DNA of 33,845 nt from Cryobacterium adonitolivorans (GCF_004402695.1 NZ_SOFL01000039.1:1-33845), one strand, 5' to 3'. Shown: positions 24,142-32,597, counted from the stretch's first letter. The notes: generated from the sequence alone by a model not told the origin. Numbers and translations: made by a program.

Positions 24142-25455
24142 ATGTCGTATTTTGTCGAACTGGTCGATCAACGCCTAGCCAGTCTGCTCACCCCCGCCCG
24201 GCGGGACTGGTTGCGGAGCCCCCGCACCCTGCTTCTCGGCTTCCTCGGGCTGCACCTGCTCTTCCTGTTCGCGCTGCTGCCCACCATCCTCACCGGCCGG
24301 GTGCTGGGCGACCTGCCGCTCTACCGGGTCTGGGCCGAGCAGGCCCTGGTGTACAACGTGTGGCAGGGCATCGACGTCGAGTGGGTGTATCCCATCGGCG
24401 CGCTGGTGCCGATCCTGCTGGCGGATGCGGCCGGCCCGCTGCTGTACCAACTGCTCTGGTTCGTGATGACCATGGCCCTCAACGCCGCCGCCGTCGGGAT
24501 CCTCACCGACTGGGGCCGCGATCGTGCCGGCTACCGGGCGGCCTGGTTCTGGCTGGCGTTCAGCCTGGTGCTCAGCCCCGTCGGGCTACTGCGCCTCGAG
24601 GGGCTCAGCGCACCGCTCGTGATCATGGGCCTGGTGCTTGTGGCCCGCCGGCCCGTGGTGGCCGCGGCCCTCCTCACCGCTGCGACCTGGATCAAGGTCT
24701 GGCCGGCCGCGGTGGTGCTTGCCGTCCTGGCGGTGGGCCGTCGCCGGACGAGCGTGCTGGTCACCGGCGGACTGATCACGGCCGGCATCGCCGCCGCCGT
24801 CTGGGCGGCCGGGGGCGTGAGTTTTCTATCCGGCTTCGTCACCATGCAATCGGACCGGGCCCTGCAGCTCGAGGCGCCGGTGACGACCCCGTGGGTGTGG
24901 CTGGCGGCGATGGGCCAGTACGGCACCACGATCTACCAGAACCACGCCATCGCCACCCGCGAGGTGAGCGGGCCCGGTGCCGCCTTCGCGGCGGCCGCGA
25001 TGACCCCGTTGATGTTCCTGGTCATCGCGGGCATCTTCGTGCTGCTCCTGGCGGCCCTGCGGCGCAGCCGCGACAACGCCCAGCTGGTGCTGATGGGGGC
25101 GTTGGCCCTGGTCACGACGTTCGTGGTGCTCAACAAGGTGGGCTCGCCCCAATACATGCTGTGGATCGCCCCGGTCGTGGCCGTCGGAGTGGCGCACGAC
25201 TGGGTTGCGTGGCGGGCGCCGGCCTATCTCATGCTCATGATCGGAGGGCTGACCACCCTGATCTTTCCGATCTTCTACCTGCCCCTGGTGCACGGGGATG
25301 CCGGCGCTATCCTGCTGCTCACCTTGCGTAACGGGCTTCTCGTGGTGCTGCTCGGCTGGTCGGTGCTGGCGCTGTGGCGCACTGCCCTGGCAGGCTCGCC
25401 GGCATCCGTTTCGCTGCGTCAGCGGGCCGGGTCGCGCGGTCTGGCCACCAACTGA
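24142..25455 (+). CDS. Polytopic membrane protein, GT87 (DUF2029)-like mannosyltransferase
   Basis: This 437-residue protein has around ten or more hydrophobic segments and resembles polyprenyl-phosphate-mannose-dependent glycosyltransferases (GT-C fold, family 87). The first extracytoplasmic loop has LGDLPLYRVWAE, corresponding to the D/E-rich catalytic loop of GT-C enzymes. Other family-like stretches are WIKVWPAAVVLAVLAVGRRR and NKVGSPQYMLWIAPVV. Such enzymes add mannose to lipoglycans on the outer face of the membrane. The ATG at 24142 is my choice; a GTG at 24130 would add four residues. A TACACT -10-like hexamer occurs at 24087. No lipoglycan gene cluster surrounds it, so the acceptor is unknown. 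Confidence 0.72.
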   Translation: MSYFVELVDQRLASLLTPARRDWLRSPRTLLLGFLGLHLLFLFALLPTILTGRVLGDLPLYRVWAEQALVYNVWQGIDVEWVYPIGALVPILLADAAGPLLYQLLWFVMTMALNAAAVGILTDWGRDRAGYRAAWFWLAFSLVLSPVGLLRLEGLSAPLVIMGLVLVARRPVVAAALLTAATWIKVWPAAVVLAVLAVGRRRTSVLVTGGLITAGIAAAVWAAGGVSFLSGFVTMQSDRALQLEAPVTTPWVWLAAMGQYGTTIYQNHAIATREVSGPGAAFAAAAMTPLMFLVIAGIFVLLLAALRRSRDNAQLVLMGALALVTTFVVLNKVGSPQYMLWIAPVVAVGVAHDWVAWRAPAYLMLMIGGLTTLIFPIFYLPLVHGDAGAILLLTLRNGLLVVLLGWSVLALWRTALAGSPASVSLRQRAGSRGLATN

Positions 25456-25491
25456 CGACACCCGTTTGCGGGGCGACCCGGCCGCACACGG

Positions 25492-25497
25492 CAGAAT
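25492..25497 (+). promoter_or_regulatory. Candidate -10 of a leaderless phosphatase transcript
   Basis: CAGAAT ends 6 nt before the GTG at 25504. The intervening AGGGAG abuts the start and is too close for a normal Shine-Dalgarno, as also seen at the threonine aldolase gene. Confidence 0.35.
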
Positions 25498-25503
25498 AGG
25501 GAG

Positions 25504-26100
25504 GTGACTGCTACAACGACCTTCGCCCTCGTCCGCCACGGCCAGACCGATTGGAACGCCGCCGGGCGCATCCAGGGGGCCACCGACGTGCCCCTGAACG
25601 ACGTGGGCCGGGGCCAGGCCACGGAGGCCGTCGGGCCGCTCTCGCAATACGAATGGGACTTTATCGTGGCGTCGCCGCTGTCCCGTGCGGCCGAGACGGC
25701 CGACATCATCGCCGTCGACCTCGACCTCGAGGTGACCCGCCACCTGCCCGGCCTCGTCGAGCGCAACTACGGACCGGCCGAGGGGCTCTCCGCCGGACCT
25801 GAGCTCGACGAGCTGCGCGTCGACGGCAGCTACGGCTCATTCCGGGGCGCCGAAGCCGAGGACAGCGTATCGGGCCGCGGCCTGGGGGCGCTGCGCCAGC
25901 TCGCCGAAGACTACCCGGGCGCGCGCATCATCGTCGTCTGCCATGGCACCCTGATTCGCCTCAGCCTGATGGCCGCGCTCGAGCGGGAGATCCCGCCGAT
26001 CCAGAACGCCGCGATGTCGGTCGTGCAGTTCGGCCCCGAGGCCGGCTGGACGGCGTCGGTGATCAACAACGAGATTCTCGAGGCTGACGCTCTGGTCTAG
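25504..26100 (+). CDS. Histidine phosphatase family protein (phosphoglycerate mutase-like)
   Basis: This 198-residue cytoplasmic enzyme carries the RHG motif (Arg11-His12-Gly13, in ALVRHGQTDWN) with the phospho-acceptor His12, the conserved GRIQGATDVPLN loop, the ASPLSRAAETAD arginine motif, the acidic GLVERNYGPAEG segment and the second histidine in VVCHGTLIRL. Family members remove or move phosphate on sugar phosphates and other small molecules; the substrate cannot be told. The start is the GTG at 25504; nothing upstream fits the family. The stop shares the tetramer CTAG with the stop of the convergent methyltransferase gene (4-nt overlap). Confidence 0.88.
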   Translation: MTATTTFALVRHGQTDWNAAGRIQGATDVPLNDVGRGQATEAVGPLSQYEWDFIVASPLSRAAETADIIAVDLDLEVTRHLPGLVERNYGPAEGLSAGPELDELRVDGSYGSFRGAEAEDSVSGRGLGALRQLAEDYPGARIIVVCHGTLIRLSLMAALEREIPPIQNAAMSVVQFGPEAGWTASVINNEILEADALV

Positions 26101-27266
26101 CGGCGGGTCGACACCGTCACGGTGAATTTGGTGTTCCGCCCGACCTGATGGGTCGGGCCCACGATGCGGGTCAGCGCCGGGCGATAGCCGAGATGGGTGT
26201 TCCACACGGTCCACAGCTCTCCGCCCGGGCGCAGCACTCTGGCTGCATCCTCGAAGAGCTTGAGGGCGATGCCGGCGTGCACCGACGACCCGATGTGGAA
26301 CGGCGGGTTCAGCAGGATCAGCTCGGCGGAGGCATCGGATTGAGCGCTCAGCGCGTCGTCGCGCAGCACCCGCACCCGGTCCGCCACGCCGTTGGCCGAC
26401 ATGGTCGCCGCGGCAGAGGCGACGGCGGCGGCGGACTGGTCAGTCGCCAGCAGCTGCAGGCGGGGGCGGCGCTGGGCGAGGGCGGCCGCGAGCACTCCGG
26501 AACCGCAACCCAGGTCGATCGCGGTGGCGGCGTCCGGCTTCATCCGGTCAAGGAACTCGAGCAGGTAGCGGGTGCCGATGTCGATGGTGGTGCCGGCAAA
26601 GGCGGCCCCGTGCGCGCAGACGGTGAGGCCCAGGTCGGAATGCTCGACCACGCGAGGCCAGGATGACGCAGCAGTGTCCGAGACCGTCGGCTGAGTGGCA
26701 CGGAGAACGCGGGACTTCTGGCGCGCCTGAGTGACGTTCAGCTCGCCGAAGTGCCGGCGCAGCACCTCGTTCATGGCCACGGTCATGTGCTTGATGCGGC
26801 CGCCGGCGACCACGGTCACGTCGCCAGCGGCGAAGCGGGCGATGGTCCCGGCCAGTTCGTCGAGCGCGGCCAGGCTGCGCGGCAGCTGCAGCAGCACCAG
26901 GCGCGCCCCGGTGAACAGCTCGGCGCCCAGCGGCACGTGCCGGTACGCCCCGGTGAGGCCGGCCAGTCCGGGCACGGTGCCGGCAAGATCGGCCGCGTTG
27001 TGATCGAGGGCGTGCTCGCCGGAGAGCGCATCCTGGTACACGCGCACATCCGGCAGGGCACCCAGCCGCCTACTCAGCTGCGCCGCCGCCGCGAGCGTCA
27101 CCGCACCGTAGTGGTCCTCGAGCACCACGACCTCGCCGGGGCCGGCCGTGGCCAGTCCGTGCGCCGCCTCATCCAGGATCAGACGGTCGCTCGCGTCAAC
27201 GGCAAAAAGATTGGTCGCCTCGACATCGGGCCAGCGGCGCAGGCGCTCGAACGGAAATTCAGGCAT
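26097..27266 (-). CDS. RsmC-like class I SAM-dependent methyltransferase
   Basis: This 389-residue protein has the two-domain plan of RsmC/RlmG rRNA guanine-N2 methyltransferases: a degenerate N-terminal domain and a C-terminal catalytic domain with SAM motif I AIDLGCGSGVLAAALAQ and motif IV NPPF (residues 320-323) that holds the target base. It probably modifies a guanine in ribosomal RNA, though the exact base is not certain. I chose the ATG at 27266: a TATTCT box lies exactly 6 nt upstream, favouring a leaderless message. Longer in-frame starts at 27290 and 27404 would reach into the promoter and into the divergent helicase gene. The stop overlaps the phosphatase stop within CTAG. Confidence 0.85.
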   Translation of the reverse strand: MPEFPFERLRRWPDVEATNLFAVDASDRLILDEAAHGLATAGPGEVVVLEDHYGAVTLAAAAQLSRRLGALPDVRVYQDALSGEHALDHNAADLAGTVPGLAGLTGAYRHVPLGAELFTGARLVLLQLPRSLAALDELAGTIARFAAGDVTVVAGGRIKHMTVAMNEVLRRHFGELNVTQARQKSRVLRATQPTVSDTAASSWPRVVEHSDLGLTVCAHGAAFAGTTIDIGTRYLLEFLDRMKPDAATAIDLGCGSGVLAAALAQRRPRLQLLATDQSAAAVASAAATMSANGVADRVRVLRDDALSAQSDASAELILLNPPFHIGSSVHAGIALKLFEDAARVLRPGGELWTVWNTHLGYRPALTRIVGPTHQVGRNTKFTVTVSTRR

Positions 27267-27272
27267 CCGCTC

Positions 27273-27278
27273 AGAATA
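27273..27278 (-). promoter_or_regulatory. Promoter of a leaderless methyltransferase transcript
   Basis: On the minus strand TATTCT (TANNNT) ends 6 nt before the ATG. TTCACG (27295-27300) lies 16 nt upstream as a possible -35. The same TATTCT-N6-ATG geometry occurs at the glutathione peroxidase gene. Confidence 0.55.
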
Positions 27279-27393
27279 GTCGCCCGCCATCCGCCGTGAA
27301 CCCGGCCAGAGCGCCGAACGGCTCAGCGAGGCCGGTGCGGCGTGGGACAATAAGAGACCCCTGCTCACCAAACCGTCATGGACACCGCACCTT

Positions 27394-30300
27394 ATGGCCC
27401 ACAACCTCAGCGATCTGCAGATCGCGCGCCTCGTCGGGCCACAGGCGTATTCGCGCGGGGTGCGTTACGCCAAGGAGGGCCGGGTCGAAGATCAGGTCTG
27501 GCAGCTGGGCGGCAGCCGGCTGCTCGGCACCGTCGGCGGCACCCAGGCCCGACCGTATGACGTCACGGTGACCTTTCAGCAGGATTCCAACGGCAGCGTG
27601 GTGCGCGCATCGGGCACCTGCAGCTGCCCGATGCGCCTCAACTGCAAGCACGTCGTTGCGCTGTTGCTGGCCAGCCGGTCCACGGCCGCCGACCTCGCCC
27701 GCGCGCGTTCGGCGGATTTCCAGCGAACCCACAGAGCCGCCCCTGCCACCTGGCAGAGCGCACTGGCCCCGCTCACCCGGGCGCCGGAAGCCGAGCCCCC
27801 GACGGGCACCGCCCTCGCCCTGCAGTTCGAGTTGCTTCCGCCGCCGCGCGCCGCCCGCCTGCCCGCCCCTGCCGTGTCGCTCGCCCGACTGGGCGTGCGC
27901 CCGATGGTGCGCGGCAAGAAGAGCAAGTGGATCCGCGGCAACCTCACCTGGGACAACCTCTCGTACTCACGCGGCATGCTCAACCGCGTACAGCTTCGGG
28001 TGCTCTCCGCCATCTTCGAGCTCTACTCCTCCGGCCAGCGTTATCACGTGACCACAGACCCGTGGTTGCACCTGGACGGCTTCGCCAACCGCGCCCTCTG
28101 GGGTCTACTCGGCGAGGCCCGTGAGGCCGGCATCCTGTTCATCGGCACCACGCCCGGCCAGGATCCGGTGACGGTCTCGGACGAACCTGCCGAGCTGTCG
28201 CTCGACATCCGCCGCGACAACGGGGGCCTCACCCTCTCCCCCACCGTCTCCCTCGATGGCCAGGTGCTCGACCGCAGCGCCCTGGGCTACATCGGCGACC
28301 CGGCACACGGCCTCTTCACCTGGTCGACCACCAGCACCGACGTACGCCTCACCATTGCTCCCCTCGCGCGCCAACTCGGCCGCGACCTGCGGGTGCTCGC
28401 CTCGGCACACACCCCCATCACGGTTCCCCCCGACGAGGAGAACGTCTTCCTCGCCGACTTCTACCCGTTCCTGCGCGGCCAGCTCTCGCTGATCAGCAGC
28501 GACGAGTCGTTCGACCTGCCCGACACCGCCCGCCCGGTTCTGGCCCTGTCGATCAGCGCCCAGGCGGATGACCGCATCAGCCTCCACTGGGACTGGCAGT
28601 ACACCGGCGGTCCCGGCGGTGCCGGTGTCCCGGCCATCGCACCCCTCCGCGGCCCGGCCACCGACGACGCCCCGGCCGGCTATCGGGACACGGCCGACGA
28701 GGCCCGCATCCTGCATGCCGTCAGCGGTATATTCGCGGGATTCCCCGCGCATCAGCCGGCCCTGTTCGCCGCGGAGCTGACGGGTTCCGCCGGCGCCACC
28801 GATTCCCCGGGCATCCTGCGCGCCGACGCCACCCTCGACGGCGCCCGCATGATCGAGTTCCTCGAAACGGTGCTGTCGGTGCTCGAGGCCGCGGACGATC
28901 TGCTCGTGCAGTTCGTCGGCGAGGCCCCGGAGTACCGCGAGGCCGCCGAGCCGCCCACCCTCACCTTCGCCACCTCGGCGCGGGCCGAAAGCCGGGACTG
29001 GTTCGACCTGTCGGTGCGGGTCACCGTCGACGGCGAGGATGTTCCCTTCGACGAGGTCTTCCGGGCCCTGGCGACCGGTCAGGAACTGATGATCCTCCCC
29101 GACGGCACCTACTTCAGCCTGGACCGGCCCGAACTGCAGCAGCTGCGGCACCTCATCGAGGAGGCCAGGGGCCTGCAGGACTCCCCGAACGACTCGCTGC
29201 GCATCAACCGGGCCCAGTCCGACCTCTGGGAGGAACTGCAGGACCTCGGCAGCGCCGAAGCCGAGGCCGCCGCCTGGCGCGATACCCTCGCCGGACTCGC
29301 CGACGGCGCAGAGATCGCCCACCGGGAGCTGCCCACCGCCGTGCACGCGTCATTGCGGCCCTACCAGCAGACCGGGTTCGACTGGCTCGGCTTTCTCTAC
29401 GACACCGGCCTCGGCGGCGTCCTCGCCGACGACATGGGGTTGGGCAAGACCCTGCAGGCGATCGCTCTCATCGTCGACGCCCGCGAACGGCAGACCGAAC
29501 GCCGGCCGTTCCTGGTCGTGGCGCCCACCAGTGTGGTGCACAACTGGGCCACCGAGTGCGCCAGGTTCGCCCCCGGCCTCTCGGTCGCCGCGATCACCGA
29601 GACCACCGCCAAGCGCGGCGCGTCACTTGCTGAGGCGGTGACCACCGCCGACGTCGTGATCACCTCGTACACCCTGTTCAGGCTCGACTTCGACGAGTAC
29701 GACGCCGTCAGCTGGGCGGGTCTGCTGCTCGACGAGGCCCAGTTCGTGAAGAACCACAAGTCGCGGGCACACCAGTGCGCCAAGCGACTGCAGGCCCCGT
29801 TCAAGCTCGCCATCACCGGCACGCCGCTGGAGAACAACCTGATGGAGCTGTGGTCGCTGCTCTCGATCACCGCTCCCGGCCTGTTTCCCAGCGCCGCCCG
29901 GTTCTCCGACTACTACCAGCGGCCCATCGAGACGCAGGCCGACGGCGACAGGCTCGGCCAGCTGCGTCGGCGCATCCGCCCGTTCATGCTGCGCCGCACC
30001 AAGGACCAGGTGGCCAGCGACCTGCCCGCCAAGCAGGAGCAGGTGCTTGAGCTCGAGCTGCACCCCCGCCACCGCCGTGTGTACCAGATGCACCTGCAGC
30101 GCGAACGGCAGAAGGTGCTCGGGCTGCTCGGCGACCTCAACCAGAACCGGTTCGAGATTTTCCGGTCGATCACCATGCTGCGCCAGCTCAGCCTGGATGC
30201 GAGCCTGTACGACGACAAGTACGCCGACATTCCCTCGAGCAAGCTCGATGTGCTCATGGAGCTGCTCGAAGACGTCGTCGCCGAGGGGCACCGCACCCTG

Positions 30301-30744
30301 ATCTTCAGTCAGTTCACCGGCTACCTCGCCAAGGTGCGCGCACGCCTCGACGCCGCCGGTGTGACCTATTCATACCTGGACGGGCGCACCCGCAATCGGG
30401 CCGCAGCGATCGACGGATTCAAGAACGGCGACACCTCGGTGTTCCTGATCAGCCTCAAGGCCGGTGGGTTCGGTCTCAACCTCACCGAAGCCGACTACTG
30501 CATCCTGCTCGACCCGTGGTGGAACCCGGCCGCCGAGGCGCAGGCCGTTGACCGGGCGCACCGCATCGGCCAGACCAAGAACGTGATGGTCTACCGACTG
30601 GTGGCCACAGACACCATCGAGGAGAAGGTGATGGCGCTCAAGGCCGTCAAGGCCAAACTCTTTGACAGCGTCATGACCGATGGCGCCACCCGCGGAACCG
30701 GGCAGGGGCTCACGGCCTCTGACATCCGCGAACTGCTCGAGTAG
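27394..30744 (+). CDS. SNF2-family ATP-dependent helicase/translocase with SWIM zinc finger
   Basis: This 1116-residue protein starts with a SWIM zinc finger (Cys76, Cys78, Cys84, His86 in GTCSCPMRLNCKHVV). A middle region of about 500 residues of the bacterial SNF2-associated type follows. The C-terminal half is the motor: motif I DDMGLGKT (about 679-686), DEAQ box at 780-783, ITGTPLENNLMELWSLL (motif III area), FSQFTGYLAKVR and VDRAHRIGQTKNV (near 1053) of the second RecA lobe. By family it translocates on double-stranded DNA using ATP. Its role in bacteria (repair, transcription or phage defence) is not established. The ATG has no Shine-Dalgarno; a GACAAT hexamer lies at 27346. The DUF1206 gene follows after 7 nt. 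Confidence 0.9.
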   Translation: MAHNLSDLQIARLVGPQAYSRGVRYAKEGRVEDQVWQLGGSRLLGTVGGTQARPYDVTVTFQQDSNGSVVRASGTCSCPMRLNCKHVVALLLASRSTAADLARARSADFQRTHRAAPATWQSALAPLTRAPEAEPPTGTALALQFELLPPPRAARLPAPAVSLARLGVRPMVRGKKSKWIRGNLTWDNLSYSRGMLNRVQLRVLSAIFELYSSGQRYHVTTDPWLHLDGFANRALWGLLGEAREAGILFIGTTPGQDPVTVSDEPAELSLDIRRDNGGLTLSPTVSLDGQVLDRSALGYIGDPAHGLFTWSTTSTDVRLTIAPLARQLGRDLRVLASAHTPITVPPDEENVFLADFYPFLRGQLSLISSDESFDLPDTARPVLALSISAQADDRISLHWDWQYTGGPGGAGVPAIAPLRGPATDDAPAGYRDTADEARILHAVSGIFAGFPAHQPALFAAELTGSAGATDSPGILRADATLDGARMIEFLETVLSVLEAADDLLVQFVGEAPEYREAAEPPTLTFATSARAESRDWFDLSVRVTVDGEDVPFDEVFRALATGQELMILPDGTYFSLDRPELQQLRHLIEEARGLQDSPNDSLRINRAQSDLWEELQDLGSAEAEAAAWRDTLAGLADGAEIAHRELPTAVHASLRPYQQTGFDWLGFLYDTGLGGVLADDMGLGKTLQAIALIVDARERQTERRPFLVVAPTSVVHNWATECARFAPGLSVAAITETTAKRGASLAEAVTTADVVITSYTLFRLDFDEYDAVSWAGLLLDEAQFVKNHKSRAHQCAKRLQAPFKLAITGTPLENNLMELWSLLSITAPGLFPSAARFSDYYQRPIETQADGDRLGQLRRRIRPFMLRRTKDQVASDLPAKQEQVLELELHPRHRRVYQMHLQRERQKVLGLLGDLNQNRFEIFRSITMLRQLSLDASLYDDKYADIPSSKLDVLMELLEDVVAEGHRTLIFSQFTGYLAKVRARLDAAGVTYSYLDGRTRNRAAAIDGFKNGDTSVFLISLKAGGFGLNLTEADYCILLDPWWNPAAEAQAVDRAHRIGQTKNVMVYRLVATDTIEEKVMALKAVKAKLFDSVMTDGATRGTGQGLTASDIRELLE

Positions 30745-30751
30745 CCCGGGC

Positions 30752-31609
30752 GTGACCGACCTTCGCGCCGTCCCGACGGCCGACCCTGCCACCCCGGCTG
30801 CCGAGGCCCGCGAGCGCCTGAAGCAGGCCGCCCAGCGCGCTCACCGCAGCCGATCGGTGCGCGCCTCCGCACGACTCGGGCTGCTCGCCAACGGCCTCGT
30901 GCACGCCCTGATCGGTGGAATCGGCCTCCGCATTGCGAACGGCCAGCCCGGCGAGGCCGACCAGCTCGGTGCCCTGAGTACCATCGCCAACGGGCCCGGC
31001 GGCATAACCGTGCTGTGGTTGTCCACGGTCTCGCTCTGGGGCCTGGCACTCTGGCAGGGCACCAACGCCGCGTTCAGCGTGGCGCCCAATCGACGCATCC
31101 TGGCGTTCCGCCGTTCCCTCAACGTCGGCAAGGCCCTCGGCTTCGGATTGCTCGGCACCGTCACATTCGCGGTCGCGCTCGGAGCCAGGGCCGGCGGCGC
31201 TGAGACCGTGCGCCGCGCCGACGACGCCATCGTCGAGAGCCCGGTGGGCCTGTTCCTGCTGCTGATTGTCGGCAGCACAGTGGCCATCATCGGCGGCGGC
31301 CTCGTCTGGCGGGGCCTGCGACGCAACTTTCGCGAGGAACTGCGCTACCTCTGGGGACCCACCAAGGTCGTCGTGCTCGGCCTGGGGGTGTTCGGGCATG
31401 TCGCCAAGGGGGTTGCGTTCCTGGTCACCGGCGGGCTGCTGCTCGCCGCCGCGGTGTTCGCCGATGTGCGCTGGGTGGGCGGGCTGGACGCCGGCCTGCG
31501 CTACCTGCTCACCCTGCAATCGGGCCCGATAATGCTGAACGTCGTCGCGGCGGGCCTGATCGCGTTCGGTCTGTACCTCGTGGCCCGGGCGGCGTTCCTG
31601 CGGCACTGA
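30752..31609 (+). CDS. DUF1206 membrane protein
   Basis: This 285-residue protein has six membrane segments arranged as three pairs, the plan of DUF1206 proteins, which carry three copies of a short two-helix unit. Typical segments are ARLGLLANGLVHALIGGIGLRIANG, RSLNVGKALGFGLLGTVTFAVALG and VFGHVAKGVAFLVTGGLLLAAAVF, each with a Gly-rich first helix. The function of the family is unknown. I chose the GTG at 30752, 7 nt after the helicase stop, because the family N-terminus follows it; the frame extends upstream inside the helicase gene without support. The first 35 residues are charged and cytoplasmic. The stop codon lies within the first unit of a 15-bp tandem repeat. Confidence 0.8.
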   Translation: MTDLRAVPTADPATPAAEARERLKQAAQRAHRSRSVRASARLGLLANGLVHALIGGIGLRIANGQPGEADQLGALSTIANGPGGITVLWLSTVSLWGLALWQGTNAAFSVAPNRRILAFRRSLNVGKALGFGLLGTVTFAVALGARAGGAETVRRADDAIVESPVGLFLLLIVGSTVAIIGGGLVWRGLRRNFREELRYLWGPTKVVVLGLGVFGHVAKGVAFLVTGGLLLAAAVFADVRWVGGLDAGLRYLLTLQSGPIMLNVVAAGLIAFGLYLVARAAFLRH

Positions 31610-31654
31610 TTCATGCAGCACTGATTCATGCAGCACAGATTCATGCAGGACTGA
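31603..31654 (+). repeat. 15-bp tandem repeat carrying the DUF1206 stop codon
   Basis: GCACTGATTCATGCA occurs at 31603-31617 and 31618-31632, with a one-base variant at 31633-31647 and a partial fourth unit. Each unit holds the stop triplet TGA in the same frame (31607, 31622); in unit three it has become AGA. Confidence 0.85.
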
Positions 31655-31707
31655 GCGGCCTGGCTGGGAGTTGGGTGCGTGCCCCACGATCTGCTTCAAT
31701 TTCGAAG

Positions 31708-31713
31708 TATTCT
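31708..31713 (+). promoter_or_regulatory. -10 of a leaderless glutathione peroxidase transcript
   Basis: TATTCT fits TANNNT and ends 6 nt before the ATG at 31720; no Shine-Dalgarno is present. The imperfect palindrome CTTCAATTTCGAAG (31694-31707) directly precedes it and could be a redox-regulator site. Confidence 0.55.
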
Positions 31714-31719
31714 ACGAGT

Positions 31720-32220
31720 ATGGACATTCGCGAGATCCCGCTCACCGCCGCCGACGGCTCCACCACCTCGCTGGCCGAGTACGCCGACAAGGTCGTGCTC
31801 GTTGTCAACGTCGCCTCCCGCTGTGGCCTGACGCCGCAGTACGAGACCCTCGAGCAGCTCCAGCGCACCTACTCTGACCGAGGCTTTACCGTGCTCGGCT
31901 TCCCCTGCAACCAGTTTGCCCTGGGCGAGACCGGTTCGAGCGAGAAGATCGCCGAGTTCTGCTCCACCACCTACGGCGTCACCTTCCCGTTGATGGAGAA
32001 GACGAAGGTGAACGGCGGCTCCCGGCATCCGCTCTACGCCGAGCTCACCCAGACGCCGGATGGCGCGGGCAAGGCCGGCAAGGTCAAGTGGAACTTCGAG
32101 AAGTTCGTGATCTCGCCCTCCGGTGCGGTGCAGCGGTTCCGGCCGACCACCCTGCCCGACGCCCAGGAAGTCCTCGCGGCGATCGAGGCCGGCCTGGCGG
32201 AACTGAAGCCCGCGGCCTAG
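31720..32220 (+). CDS. Glutathione peroxidase family thiol peroxidase
   Basis: This 166-residue protein reduces peroxides. The catalytic cysteine is Cys35 in VASRCGLTPQY (cysteine, not selenocysteine), with Gln65 in FPCNQF and Trp124-Asn125 in KWNFEKF completing the catalytic tetrad. Cys81 in EFCSTTYG is at the place of the resolving cysteine of thioredoxin-dependent relatives. Actinobacteria of this kind make mycothiol rather than glutathione, so thioredoxin or mycothiol is the likelier reductant. The ATG at 31720 is set by the TATTCT box; longer in-frame starts lie upstream of that promoter. The stop overlaps the convergent cupin stop inside CTAG. Confidence 0.92.
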   Translation: MDIREIPLTAADGSTTSLAEYADKVVLVVNVASRCGLTPQYETLEQLQRTYSDRGFTVLGFPCNQFALGETGSSEKIAEFCSTTYGVTFPLMEKTKVNGGSRHPLYAELTQTPDGAGKAGKVKWNFEKFVISPSGAVQRFRPTTLPDAQEVLAAIEAGLAELKPAA

Positions 32221-32597
32221 CTTTTCTCCGTCGGCACCCCGTAGGAGGCCGCGCTGTGCATCTCGATGGCCACATACGGTTCGTCGCCGACCACCCGGGC
32301 GTTGTGGCCCGGAGGGATTAGGTACGAATCGCCGACGGTGATGGTGGCCGTGGTGCCGGCGTCGAGCACGGTTTCCAGGGTGCCGGACAGGCAGTAGCCC
32401 ACGTGCAGCAGCTGACAGGATTCGGTGTTCACGGTCGGCTTGATGTTGTCGGCCCAGGTCCAGCCCGGCTGCATCGTCATGCGGCCGACGGAGAACTCGT
32501 CCAGGTGGTTCAGTTCCAGCAGGGTCAAGGCTGGTGCGCGGCGCTCGTCGGGAGTGTTGTGCGATTTGACCTGCAGGGTGTGGGTGGTGGTGGACAT
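32217..32597 (-). CDS. Small cupin domain protein
   Basis: This 126-residue protein is a single-domain cupin. Motif 1 is degenerate: the region MTMQPGWTWADNIKPTVNTESCQLLHVGYCLSGTLE lacks the usual HxH, although one His is in LLHVGY. Motif 2 is GDSYLIPPGHNARV. Metal binding, if any, would be incomplete. The function is unknown; small cupins serve as isomerases, dioxygenases or ligand sensors. The ATG at 32597 follows GGGAAGA; an upstream in-frame ATG at 32651 has no such site. A TAGTCT -10-like hexamer lies at 32680-32685 on the minus strand. Its stop shares CTAG with the glutathione peroxidase stop. Confidence 0.8.
   Translation of the reverse strand: MSTTTHTLQVKSHNTPDERRAPALTLLELNHLDEFSVGRMTMQPGWTWADNIKPTVNTESCQLLHVGYCLSGTLETVLDAGTTATITVGDSYLIPPGHNARVVGDEPYVAIEMHSAASYGVPTEKS

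Noticed and set aside
30710..31699. 329-codon open frame antisense to the DUF1206 gene, with repeated LHESV residues
   Set aside because: The repetition comes from the 15-bp tandem repeat downstream of DUF1206, read on the opposite strand; there is no domain.
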